This document shows, piece by piece, positions 15,659 through 23,696 of a DNA stretch of 32,786 nucleotides. Position numbers and translations under genes: made by a program. The notes beneath the pieces are model-generated. The model saw only the letters and a program-made list of their open reading frames with translations. It was not told the origin of the DNA and did no database searches. The stretch's first letter is position 1, and each line of letters starts with the position of its first letter. This DNA comes from JAYUHK01 sp043767025 (GTDB taxonomy: Bacteria; Bacteroidota; Bacteroidia; Chitinophagales; Saprospiraceae). The stretch is from positions 1 to 32,786 of the forward strand of contig JAYUHK010000182.1 in NCBI GenBank assembly GCA_043767025.1. Reading direction: 5' to 3'.

Positions 15659-17830
15659 ATGAAACACTTAATTTGCTTATTTTTTGTCCATTATTTTGCC
15701 CTCACGGGCTACGCTCAAAAAGCGATAACATTGGAAGATATTTGGACGAAAGGGACTTTTTCGGCAAAGTCCGTTCCCGGTTTTACGTTCCAAAAAGACG
15801 GAAAACACTACACAACGCTCGAAAAAAATGTCCTCAAACAATATGACCTCACGACTGGTTTGGCGACCAAAGACTTATTTGATGCTGCCAACGTGAAGGA
15901 TAATGCGGATTTTAAAGGCACTTTTGACGGCTATACGTTCAGCAACGACGAGTCAAAAATCCTCCTGACCACCGAAACAGAAGCTATCTATCGCTATTCG
16001 GCTTACAACAAGTGCTATGTTTGGGACGGAAAAAAGCTCAATTCTCTCTATCCCAACGGAAAACAACGCTACGCCACATTTTCTCCACAAGCTGACAAAG
16101 TAGCGTTTGTCTGTGATAACAACCTGTTTATCAAGGACTTAAATACCAATCGTGTGACTCCGATTACTTCCGACGGAAAGCAAAATTCGATTATCAATGG
16201 CGCGACAGACTGGGTCTATGAGGAAGAATTTGCTTTGGTGCGCGCTTTCGAGTGGTCGCCCGACGGCAAAAAAATTGCGTTTCTGCGTTCCGACGAAACG
16301 AAAGTTCCCGAGTTTTCGATGGATATTTACAAAGACGGCGTATATCCTGAAAAAGAAACTTTCAAATATCCAAAAGTTGGCGAAAATAACTCTGTCGTGA
16401 CAGTGTTTATTTATGATGTTGCGGAGCAAAAATTGACAAAAGTAAAAACTGGCGATGCGCCTGATGTATATTTTCCGAGAATCCGATGGACGCAAAATGC
16501 GGAGCAACTTTGTGTTTTTAAGATGAATCGCCACCAAAATGAACTCGAATTACTGCTTGCAGACACCAAAAGTGGCGAAACTAAACTGCTTTTGAAGGAA
16601 AGCAACAAATATTATATCGAAATAGAACGTGTAGGCGATAATGTAACTTTTTTGAAAAATAATAAAAATTTTATCTACACGAGTGACAAAGACGGTTTCA
16701 ACCATATTTACCTCTGCGACATGGCGGGAAAAGAAGTCGCGCAACTAACAAAGGGCAGCTACGATGTGACAGATTTTTATGGCGTAGATGAAGCTCGAAA
16801 TCTGGTCTATTTTCAGGCTGCCGAAGCGTCGCCTATGGATAAGCAAGTGTTTTCGGTCAATTATTTGACGAAGAAAAAAACGCCTCTTACGTCCGCAAAA
16901 GGCACGCACACGCCGCAATTCAGTAGTAATTTCGATTATTTTGTGGATAGATTTTCTACCATCAATTCTGCGCAAACGTTTTCAGTTCTTGACCACAATG
17001 GTAAGTTGGTGCGCACGATTGAGGACAACAAAAAAGTGGCTGATTTACAGCGCGAATTTGCGGCGGCTCCCGTAGAGTTTTTTAAGTTTCAAACGTCCGA
17101 AAAAGTCGAACTCAACGGCTGGATGATGAAGCCGAAAGACTTTGATGCGTCCAAAAAATATCCTGTTTTCATGTACCTCTACGGCGGTCCCGGCAGCCAA
17201 CAAGTGAACGACGAATGGAAAGGCGCAAACTATTGGTGGTTTCAGATGCTGACGCAAAAAGGCTACATCGTGACCTGTGTGGACAATCGTGGCACCGGCG
17301 CGCGCGGCGCAGAATTTCAGAAAATGACTTATCAGCAGCTCGGAAAATATGAAACGGTGGACCAACTCGAAGCCGCAAAATACTACCAATCGCTGCCGTT
17401 TGTAGATGCCAAGCGCATTGGGATTTTTGGTTGGAGCTACGGCGGCTATATGTCTTCTCTCTGTATTTTGAAAGGTTGTGACATACTAAAAGCTGCCATA
17501 GCGGTTGCTCCTGTCACCAACTGGAAGTGGTACGACTCTATCTACACAGAGCGGTATATGCGGACAGAAAAGGAAAATCCGACTGGCTACCACGACAATT
17601 CGCCTGTATATTTTGCAGATAAGCTAAAAGGAAATTATCTACTAATCCACGGGACTGCGGACGATAACGTGCATTTTCAGAACTCAGTCGAGATGTCCAA
17701 CGCACTCATAAAAGCCAATAAGCAGTACGATACTTACTACTATCCGAACCGCAACCACGGCATCTATGGCGACAACGCTCGAATCCATCTCTACACCAAA
17801 ATGACTAATTTTTTATTAGAAAAACTCTAA
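15659..17830 (+). CDS. Dipeptidyl peptidase IV (S9B family serine peptidase)
   Basis: This 723-residue protein has a signal peptide (LICLFFVHYFALTGYA, cleaved near residue 19), so it acts in the periplasm or outside. Residues of about 90-460 form the DPP-IV beta-propeller, containing DWVYEEEF (184-191), whose Glu pair binds the free N-terminus of the substrate. The catalytic alpha/beta-hydrolase domain (about 480-723) has GWSYGG with Ser593, HGTADD with Asp668 and NRNHGI with His700, so the triad is complete. DPP-IV enzymes release X-Pro or X-Ala dipeptides. It is monocistronic, and a normal length for the family. Peptide scavenging is the likely role. Confidence 0.95.
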   Translation: MKHLICLFFVHYFALTGYAQKAITLEDIWTKGTFSAKSVPGFTFQKDGKHYTTLEKNVLKQYDLTTGLATKDLFDAANVKDNADFKGTFDGYTFSNDESKILLTTETEAIYRYSAYNKCYVWDGKKLNSLYPNGKQRYATFSPQADKVAFVCDNNLFIKDLNTNRVTPITSDGKQNSIINGATDWVYEEEFALVRAFEWSPDGKKIAFLRSDETKVPEFSMDIYKDGVYPEKETFKYPKVGENNSVVTVFIYDVAEQKLTKVKTGDAPDVYFPRIRWTQNAEQLCVFKMNRHQNELELLLADTKSGETKLLLKESNKYYIEIERVGDNVTFLKNNKNFIYTSDKDGFNHIYLCDMAGKEVAQLTKGSYDVTDFYGVDEARNLVYFQAAEASPMDKQVFSVNYLTKKKTPLTSAKGTHTPQFSSNFDYFVDRFSTINSAQTFSVLDHNGKLVRTIEDNKKVADLQREFAAAPVEFFKFQTSEKVELNGWMMKPKDFDASKKYPVFMYLYGGPGSQQVNDEWKGANYWWFQMLTQKGYIVTCVDNRGTGARGAEFQKMTYQQLGKYETVDQLEAAKYYQSLPFVDAKRIGIFGWSYGGYMSSLCILKGCDILKAAIAVAPVTNWKWYDSIYTERYMRTEKENPTGYHDNSPVYFADKLKGNYLLIHGTADDNVHFQNSVEMSNALIKANKQYDTYYYPNRNHGIYGDNARIHLYTKMTNFLLEKL

Positions 17831-17843
17831 TTTTGTGACATTT

Positions 17844-18152
17844 TTAGGCAAAACTTGCCACTTCCACGCTCCACGCTTGAGGCTTGTCGGCGAATAAAAT
17901 TTTTGTTTTCGCCCAAGTTGTTTTGAATAATTCTGAATTGCGGTACGCGTTGAGCGAATCCTCATCGTCCCAGTGGCTGAACGTAAAAAAGACATTGGGT
18001 CGAGCCGTGCTGCGCAACAGTTCGAGATGCTGACAGCCCGCTCTGGCGCGGATTTTTGCCTTGCTTTCTTCAAAAATAGCGCAAAAATCATCTGTTGCAT
18101 CTTCTCGAAAAGTCAGTTGGACGATGCGTTTTATCATTTTTCGGCTATCCAT
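17844..18152 (-). CDS. Antibiotic-biosynthesis-monooxygenase (ABM) domain protein
   Basis: This 102-residue protein has the ABM ferredoxin-like fold pattern: IKRIVQLTFREDATDDFCAI, then CQHLELLR and FFTFSHWDDEDSLNAYRNSE. Members include quinol monooxygenases and haem-degrading IsdG-like enzymes, but most are small dimeric proteins of unknown role. No haem-ligand claim is made. The ATG at 18152 overlaps the stop of the cytochrome gene by 8 bases (ATGGATAG); an in-frame Met at 18137 is possible. It is the last gene of the DUF5777-cytochrome group. Confidence 0.82.
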   Translation of the reverse strand: MDSRKMIKRIVQLTFREDATDDFCAIFEESKAKIRARAGCQHLELLRSTARPNVFFTFSHWDDEDSLNAYRNSELFKTTWAKTKILFADKPQAWSVEVASFA

Positions 18153-19194
18153 TTTTGGATTTTTCTTCTATGTACGCCCGCAAATCTTCCATTTGCTGAT
18201 TGCTCATTTTTTCGGCGGTATATTGAGGCATATAAGCTCGCTTGCCGTTCATCGGAGGCGTTCCCCAACGTCCGACCTGATAAATACTGTACCGAGAAAA
18301 ATTCGGCAAATGCTTATTGAGATGCTTGAATGTAAGTCGGCTATCGTCCAATAAAAAATAAGAATATTTCTTATCTTCGTGACAGTGCTTACAGCTCAAA
18401 TTATAAATTAATTTTCCATTTTCGGCATTACCTGTCAATCCGTAGCCTTTTTTCCAATCGTCGGGCGGCAATGTGAAAGTAGCAGGCGAACCCGCCAAAT
18501 AGTGTGATTTTATTACCTTAATTGCTTCGTCTTTGCCCTGCCCAGAGGAGAGCGCGGACTCTATTTGCGCCGTTTCTTTACTCGATAAATTCAGGTCGTT
18601 GAGCTTCAAATCAATCGTCCAAAGGTATGCCAAAATAGATTCAATCTCCCAATCTTTTACCCGCCGTCCTTGCGAACATTCGATGGCACAAAGCTGGATT
18701 GCCTCCCGAATATTGTGCTGCGCAGGATACACCAATTTGCCGTATTTTTTAAAATAATCTTGGTTGTAAAAACTCGTCCTATTCACAGCCCCGTACATTG
18801 CTGTACCTTGCAGGAACGGCAAGTTATTTTTTTGAGCATACAGCAACTTCGCCTGCGGGTCGCTGACGCTCAAATCTGGGTCTTCGCGGACGATATTGTG
18901 ACAAGAAGTACAGACAAAATGTTTGCTCTGTCGAGATGTTTTTCCGCCGCTTGGACTGACTGTGATGCCTCGCAAAAACAAATCCGCTCCGCGCTCCGCC
19001 GACACGCCTTTCATGCTAAAATCAGGTTTTGCCAACGACGCATCGCCTAATTTTTCTAACACTTGCGACACCGACTGCGTAGGCGAAATCTTATATTCAG
19101 GGCGTGGCTTTACTATATTTTCTGCCAACCTCAAAGAGCTTAAACTGAAAAAAGCGACCACGAGTGTCGGTAATATCCAAATTAATTTTTTCAT
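18145..19194 (-). CDS. Secreted two-haem cytochrome c
   Basis: This 349-residue protein has an N-terminal signal or anchor (LIWILPTLVVAFFSLSSL). Two haem-binding motifs are visible, CTSCH at 95-99 and CKHCH at 268-272, with GTPPMNGKRAYMPQYT (311-326) offering possible Met ligands. Between them lies CAIECSQGRR (169-178), a Cys-x3-Cys without His, possibly a disulfide or a lost haem site. It probably carries electrons in the periplasm. It lies 21 bases after the DUF5777 barrel gene, and its stop overlaps the ABM gene, so the three genes form one transcription unit. Partner enzymes are not in the window. Confidence 0.87.
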   Translation of the reverse strand: MKKLIWILPTLVVAFFSLSSLRLAENIVKPRPEYKISPTQSVSQVLEKLGDASLAKPDFSMKGVSAERGADLFLRGITVSPSGGKTSRQSKHFVCTSCHNIVREDPDLSVSDPQAKLLYAQKNNLPFLQGTAMYGAVNRTSFYNQDYFKKYGKLVYPAQHNIREAIQLCAIECSQGRRVKDWEIESILAYLWTIDLKLNDLNLSSKETAQIESALSSGQGKDEAIKVIKSHYLAGSPATFTLPPDDWKKGYGLTGNAENGKLIYNLSCKHCHEDKKYSYFLLDDSRLTFKHLNKHLPNFSRYSIYQVGRWGTPPMNGKRAYMPQYTAEKMSNQQMEDLRAYIEEKSKNG

Positions 19195-19215
19195 AAAAAT
19201 AGATTTTTGTGACTT

Positions 19216-20106
19216 TTAGAGATTGAACAATCTTCGGATAGTAAAGCCCATGCGGAACTGTCCTTTTGCCCAATTACTTTGCGTGTAGGGGATATAATCG
19301 GTTTCTACGATGCCTGTGGCATTTGTGAAGTCGAGCTGAAAGACGTGCCCGCCTGTGTCCCACTCAAAACCGATGCCGACTGCGGGATAATAGCCGTTCC
19401 CGCTGTCCGATCGGAAACTCGAAAACGGATAATTGGCGTCCAACAAAATCCCCATTACTTTGGTCACTTGGTATCGAGCCGCCGCGCCCAAACTTATAAT
19501 ATCGTTTTCGTCTTCGTTCAGTACCAGATTGCGGTGCGTAAAACTCGGATTAATTTGGAACGAAAACCTATCCGAAAATTTGCGTGCTACTATCAGCTGG
19601 GCTGTGTATGCGAAGCGGTGAGAAAACTTCGGAAAGGAAGAAATAGCGGACGGGTCTGTACTTTTTGCCTGTGTAGAGGCAGTGCCAACACCCGAAATAG
19701 ACATCGAAATTGGCATACTATCGTCCTTTTTTTGTCGCAGAATCCGGTATTTGACAGTCGTATTAAGATTTTGACGCAGTCCGTTGGCAGCCGAACCCTT
19801 GCTCCGAAACAAGCCAAACATAAAATTATCGGTCCAACCAAACTCGGCACCAATCACGACATCTGATGCGGATTCGAGTCCGTAAAATGATTTCCAGCCA
19901 CCTGCTTCGCCGAACATATCGCCGAAGCGATGCGCGATGCGCACGTCGAGTTTCCACGCAGGGAGTGTTTCTACCGACTGTGTATTGACGGCTCTGGTAT
20001 CCTTGAAAGTCTGTAATATGTAAGGGTTTTCGGACTTTTGCGCCAGTACGGTTGCAGTGCAAGCGAGCGACAAAAATGCTCCGATAAGTAGAATTTTATT
20101 TTTCAT
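19216..20106 (-). CDS. DUF5777-family outer-membrane beta-barrel protein
   Basis: This 296-residue protein has a signal peptide (ILLIGAFLSLACTATVLA, cleaved before QKS). The mature part is a series of amphipathic strands, with the conserved opening LPAWKLDVRIAHRFGDMFG and GLESASDVVIGAEFGWTDN, and ends in aromatic-rich strands (FRMGFTIRRLFNL). This matches the DUF5777 barrel proteins often found beside cytochrome c genes in Bacteroidota, which fits the next gene. The role is unknown. A -7 box TATCTTTG lies upstream at 20185-20192, and a short palindromic repeat lies in the presumed leader. Confidence 0.82.
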   Translation of the reverse strand: MKNKILLIGAFLSLACTATVLAQKSENPYILQTFKDTRAVNTQSVETLPAWKLDVRIAHRFGDMFGEAGGWKSFYGLESASDVVIGAEFGWTDNFMFGLFRSKGSAANGLRQNLNTTVKYRILRQKKDDSMPISMSISGVGTASTQAKSTDPSAISSFPKFSHRFAYTAQLIVARKFSDRFSFQINPSFTHRNLVLNEDENDIISLGAAARYQVTKVMGILLDANYPFSSFRSDSGNGYYPAVGIGFEWDTGGHVFQLDFTNATGIVETDYIPYTQSNWAKGQFRMGFTIRRLFNL

Positions 20107-20150
20107 TCAATGTCTTTTTTTAGTGACAAAATTATTTTATTAATTCCTCA

Positions 20151-20187
20151 GGAATGTATCTAAAATAAATTCCTCATTTCTTATCAA
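20151..20187. repeat. Short copy C of the GAATGTATC element
   Basis: GGAATGTATCTAAAATAA at 20151-20168 is joined directly to ATTCCTCATTTCTTATCAA, that is the left and right ends of the longer element without its centre. GGAAT and ATTCC can pair, and AATTCCTCA occurs directly on both sides (20142-20150 and 20168-20176). It lies in the presumed 5' leader of the DUF5777 operon. Confidence 0.6.
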
Positions 20188-20192
20188 AGATA
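20185..20192 (-). promoter_or_regulatory. Candidate -7 box for the DUF5777-cytochrome operon
   Basis: On the minus strand the sequence TATCTTTG is an exact TAnnTTTG match, about 80 bases before the ATG at 20106. It begins only 13 bases after the restriction endonuclease stop. Transcription from it would run through the short repeat element, which would then be part of the mRNA leader. Confidence 0.45.
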
Positions 20193-20204
20193 AGAAAATT
20201 ATTT

Positions 20205-20912
20205 TTAAAACTTCGTCAGTCTTTTTATTTCGCTTGAAATTTGTGCTATGATGTCTTTGTTGCCGATTTCGCCGTCCAAACTATATACGATGAATACCTT
20301 TCCGCCATAATCGCTTTCAAAATTTTCAAAGCTTGCTTTCATTCTTTCCGAAACCGAATAATTCCCAAAATTTGACTGCGCTGTTACTGGTTTTATTTGG
20401 ATTCCAAAAGCCTTGCTATCGTTTACAAAACCTAAATAGTCAATATCGCCAGCATGGTCGAGTTCAGGTTCGCTTTCTTCAAATCGTATTTCTGGAAATT
20501 TTTTGGCGAGATTGTCCCAAACCACCGACTTTTCTCTCACATACCCGTCAAAAGTTCGATTGATAGTAAGATTGTAAATATAATTGTGGCAATCTTCTTT
20601 TGTCAGATTATTAAACGCTTCTTCCCATTCGGGAATTACTATTCCTCTGATTATTTGGTACAATCTTTCACCCAATTCTTCTAAACTTTCTTTTGTTACT
20701 TTAAATGAGTTTTTTCCAAAAGTTAAAGCATTTTCAAAGTACCAAGTTTTCCATTCTTCAATATTTTTGGGCTGACATTCTCTAATCAAAGACATTACTG
20801 CCCCAACTTTATTTGGTCTTGATAATTGGTAGGTTTGACAAGTATAATTCAGGACTTTTTCTTTTTTCCCAAACTCCATTGAAAATTTTTTAATTTCCTT
20901 TTTTTTAGCCAT
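20205..20912 (-). CDS. MjaI-like type II restriction endonuclease
   Basis: This 235-residue protein resembles the MjaI restriction endonuclease family, which cuts CTAG. A PD-(D/E)xK-type core is visible: GDIDYLGF with Asp156/Asp158, then GIQIKP with Gln172-Ile-Lys174. The conserved N-terminal segment YQLSRPNKVGAVMSLIREC and WYFENA also fit. Its start overlaps the stop of the methyltransferase gene by 8 bases (ATGGCTAA), so modification is translated before restriction. The region is low in GC (about 30-35% in sampled lines, against 45-57% around it), pointing to transfer. The family call rests on memory of motifs and on the near-absence of CTAG in the window; other CTAG-like specificities cannot be excluded. 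Confidence 0.75.
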   Translation of the reverse strand: MAKKKEIKKFSMEFGKKEKVLNYTCQTYQLSRPNKVGAVMSLIRECQPKNIEEWKTWYFENALTFGKNSFKVTKESLEELGERLYQIIRGIVIPEWEEAFNNLTKEDCHNYIYNLTINRTFDGYVREKSVVWDNLAKKFPEIRFEESEPELDHAGDIDYLGFVNDSKAFGIQIKPVTAQSNFGNYSVSERMKASFENFESDYGGKVFIVYSLDGEIGNKDIIAQISSEIKRLTKF

Positions 20913-22188
20913 TATTAATAGAATTGAATTTCAGTTTGTACTTAAAATCAACAGAATTATCAACTAACACCAAATTTTCTTTTAATAAATGTGCATTAAT
21001 AAATGTTTTATTTTTTAAGTAAACGTATGCTAACAAATTATTGTCTTTGTCGTGTTTTTGTTCATCATACTTTAAAAAAACTTTTTGTCCACGAAGTTTA
21101 TTGATTAGATATTCATTGGCTTTACCGTTGATTTCGACGTTTTGCCTTATGCCAATCAATCTAATTGTTAAATTATTGCTCAATTTTATCAACTCCGGGC
21201 TAATCACTTCTTTTACCGAAAAAAAATCCTCTCGTTTACCTGTACTATTAGCGTCTAATTTGGAACCATATTGTATCTTTTTTACATCTACTTTTTTATC
21301 CAATTTATGCGCATCAACAAATTTATATGGTTGCTGGTTTATTCGCTCCTCAAAGTTTAGGTTTAAATTTTCTTGCTTGACAATTTCAATTTCAGATTTT
21401 GCAAAAACATCACTGTCGCCAATTCTTTCTCTAATAATCGGAATAAAATCGGGGTTTATTTCATACCCAACAGAGTTTCTGCCCAATATTTTGGCTACAT
21501 AAGCAGTAGTTCCGCTTCCCATAAAAGGATCTAAAACAGTTTCGTTGGGAAAAGAAAACATCTTAATCAACCTTTTAGGCAACTCCTCTGGAAACATTGC
21601 CAAATGTTTATCTTGCTTTGCACCTACAAAATACCAATGACCGTTAAAATAAGTATTCCATTCTTCGTTGGTCATCACCGAATTTTCTTTCTGTTCCGAT
21701 GTTGGTTTGGGCGCATTACCTTGTTTTTTGAACAGCAAAATATATTCAAAATCTAATTTTACAATACCATTTCTTGGATGCGGAAAACTACCCATAATAC
21801 TCGCACCGCCGGTAGTATTCATTGTGGTAGCTTTTTGCCAAATAATAGAACCCATGAAATCAAAGCCTATCGTTTCACAAAATTTGATAATTTCGGAATG
21901 AATGGGAATAATTTTGTATCTACCATAGTATGTCGAGCGGGCAAACTGGTCGCCGATATTGATACATAGGCGGCAGCCATCGTGCAGCACTCTAAAACAT
22001 TCCTGCCAAGTCAAATTCAGATGATTTATATACGTTTCATAATCATCGTGAAATCCAATTTGGTTTTCTGTTCCATAATCTTTCAACTGCCAATACGGCG
22101 GCGAAGTAACTATCAAATGAACACTTTGGTCGGCGAGTTCGCTCATTTGCCGGCTGTCGCCGTTGATGATTTTGTGTTTTGTGTTCAA
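20905..22188 (-). CDS. N4-cytosine-type DNA methyltransferase fused to an SNase-like domain
   Basis: This 427-residue protein starts with NGDSRQMSELADQSVHLIVT followed by SPPYW (motif IV, 29-33), and later VLDPFMGSGTT (motif I, 218-228) and GYEINP (241-246): the circularly permuted order of beta-class N4mC/N6A enzymes, SPPYW favouring N4-cytosine. It should protect the site cut by its partner. Residues of about 322-421 are extra and resemble staphylococcal nuclease (IRLIGIRQNV; EQKHDKDNNLLAYVYLKNKT; NAHLLKENLVLV). At the position of the nuclease's catalytic Arg87 there is Asn384, so catalysis is probably lost. The start is TTG at 22188, because the first ATG would cut into the N-terminal motif; an AGGAG lies about 30 bases further upstream. 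The window's low-GC block covers this gene. Confidence 0.88.
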   Translation of the reverse strand: MNTKHKIINGDSRQMSELADQSVHLIVTSPPYWQLKDYGTENQIGFHDDYETYINHLNLTWQECFRVLHDGCRLCINIGDQFARSTYYGRYKIIPIHSEIIKFCETIGFDFMGSIIWQKATTMNTTGGASIMGSFPHPRNGIVKLDFEYILLFKKQGNAPKPTSEQKENSVMTNEEWNTYFNGHWYFVGAKQDKHLAMFPEELPKRLIKMFSFPNETVLDPFMGSGTTAYVAKILGRNSVGYEINPDFIPIIRERIGDSDVFAKSEIEIVKQENLNLNFEERINQQPYKFVDAHKLDKKVDVKKIQYGSKLDANSTGKREDFFSVKEVISPELIKLSNNLTIRLIGIRQNVEINGKANEYLINKLRGQKVFLKYDEQKHDKDNNLLAYVYLKNKTFINAHLLKENLVLVDNSVDFKYKLKFNSINNG

Positions 22189-22226
22189 AATTATTGGACT
22201 AATTGTAAAAAAAATACCTTTCTCCT

Positions 22227-22634
22227 TTACGAATAAACTCTCAAAGAGCTACCTGTAAGGGCGGTTTTGTAGATGGTCAAGCCACCACTTCCGTTGGAGT
22301 TTTTGCCTTTGCCTGCCAAGTCGAAGCGCGCGCCGTGCGCATTGCAGTAAAATTCGTTGGCGTTTTCGTCATAAATGACTTCTTTTTGTTGCTGGTGGCT
22401 GCACACGACCGTCGCGGCGACATAAACGCCAGCCGTCGTCTTGGCTACCACGCAGCCGTTGGAAATAACGTATCCGCCATTATTTTTTAGATTAGCGTTT
22501 TCGGTAGCGTCCAGATTGAGCGTAAAATCTTTGGGCGTAGCTACTGTATCTTTGGTGCAGCTGCCCAAACACGTTGCAGTCAGCGCAAAAGCAGCTCCGA
22601 CTCCTAATTTTCCTAAAAATTCTCTTCTTTCCAT
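22227..22634 (-). CDS. Rieske-type [2Fe-2S] lipoprotein
   Basis: This 135-residue protein begins MERREFLGKLGVGAAFALTA, with twin Arg (3-4) and a lipobox LGSC (Cys26), so it may be exported folded by the Tat pathway and then lipid-anchored. The two cluster-binding loops are VVCSH (Cys78, His80) and FYCNAHGARFD (Cys97, His100), the standard Rieske C-x-H...C-x2-H layout. The cluster would take part in electron transfer in the periplasm. It lies 7 bases after the choice-of-anchor gene and 38 before the methyltransferase. No haem b or oxygenase partner is next to it, so its redox partner is unknown. Confidence 0.9.
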   Translation of the reverse strand: MERREFLGKLGVGAAFALTATCLGSCTKDTVATPKDFTLNLDATENANLKNNGGYVISNGCVVAKTTAGVYVAATVVCSHQQQKEVIYDENANEFYCNAHGARFDLAGKGKNSNGSGGLTIYKTALTGSSLRVYS

Positions 22635-22641
22635 GATTTTT

Positions 22642-23439
22642 TTATAATTTTATGATGTTTGTTGAACTATTTTTTACCCCTGTCCTTAATAATAGAACAT
22701 AATTTCCTGCATTTAGTTTTGAACAGTCTATTTGATTGTGTAGCGAAGCAACACTCCCATTCAGTACCTCCTCTCCGAGAAGGTTGTAAATACTATATTT
22801 TGCTGCTCCGTCCTTCAATAAATCAAGGCTCAAAGTATGAACGACTGGATTGGGATAAATATTTGCAAGTTCTTTAAATTCTATTTCGGCGGTGGCGGTA
22901 GTCGAAAATACAGTCCGAAACGAGCCGACCAAAGTTTTGTCACCGCTTTCGTCGTCGTTGCCATTGCCCGCAAGACAGGTATAATAAAATTTGATGACCG
23001 GCAAAGCCAGCGTTGCAGGCGCAGTCCAGTTAAAAGACCACGAAACACTGCCGTTGACATAATTTTTTGGCGAGGATTGACGGACATACTGTCGCCCGTT
23101 GCTATTGGTCGTATTGTTGCCAGAGCCAGGTACTAAATTGCCACATTTCACATTCGCAGAGTCCAAACACGTCAGCTGAAATCCTGAACGGATTGCGTTG
23201 CTCGTCCCTGTGAGCGTGACGGCGTAGGTTTGCCCAGCGACCACTGTGGCAGGAACTCCCGAAATATCCACTGACCCTGTAAAGTTAGCCGTTCCTGTGT
23301 GGCAGCCCGACCTTGCACAGGTGCTTTCATTGGGCGCACCTGTGGAAGCTACTGGCGGATTGTTGGGGTTGAAAGCATTGCTAAAAACATAAGTGACCAA
23401 CAGAAGAAAAAAAGTGCGTGTAAAATGTTTGATTTTCAT
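22642..23439 (-). CDS. Secreted choice-of-anchor V (Reeler-like) protein with T9SS sorting domain
   Basis: The 265-residue protein starts at the ATG at 23439 (MKIKHFTRTFFLLLVTYVFS), because this gives a proper signal peptide; an upstream in-frame Met at 23490 does not. The mature N-terminus has STGAPNESTCARSGCHTG (33-50), the CxxxxCH block seen in choice-of-anchor V/Reeler-like proteins, followed by a beta-sandwich (VVAGQTYAVTLTGTS). The last 75 residues carry a type IX secretion sorting domain (NIYPNPV... and LNAGNYVLLL), so the protein is expected on the cell surface. It is followed after 7 bases by the Rieske gene, which suggests a joint transcript and a possible redox function. Confidence 0.85.
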   Translation of the reverse strand: MKIKHFTRTFFLLLVTYVFSNAFNPNNPPVASTGAPNESTCARSGCHTGTANFTGSVDISGVPATVVAGQTYAVTLTGTSNAIRSGFQLTCLDSANVKCGNLVPGSGNNTTNSNGRQYVRQSSPKNYVNGSVSWSFNWTAPATLALPVIKFYYTCLAGNGNDDESGDKTLVGSFRTVFSTTATAEIEFKELANIYPNPVVHTLSLDLLKDGAAKYSIYNLLGEEVLNGSVASLHNQIDCSKLNAGNYVLLLRTGVKNSSTNIIKL

Positions 23440-23545
23440 TTTCAATATGACATGATTATTTGCATAAAATTGCGAGTGTAAAAATAGCATTTTTGCACTT
23501 GTGTAAATAATAAATGGTACTTTTTTTGTTTTTTGGGTTGCTTGT

Positions 23546-23588
23546 GAACGCGTCTAAAAAAACTACTTATTTTTTCCTCATTCCTTAT
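23546..23588. repeat. Short copy D of the GAACGCGTC element
   Basis: GAACGCGTCTAAAA (23546-23559) is followed closely by TACTTATTTTTTCCTCATTC and CTTATCA, again the two ends of the longer element with the centre missing. It has the GAACGCGTC variant, as in copy A, whereas copies B, C and E have GAATGTATC. It lies in the divergent gap between the choice-of-anchor gene and bacilliredoxin gene. Confidence 0.6.
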
Positions 23589-23696
23589 CAAGCTGAAATA
23601 AAACGGTCGAAAACTATTTTTAGACCTGAAACGTTTAAAAATCATTAATTTGTCCCAATTTTGCAGTATATTTTAAAAATTTTCAACTATAAAAAA

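Noticed and set aside
19279..19866. Plus-strand open frame of 195 codons opposite the DUF5777 gene
   Set aside because: The minus strand has a signal peptide and conserved barrel motifs; this is a shadow frame.
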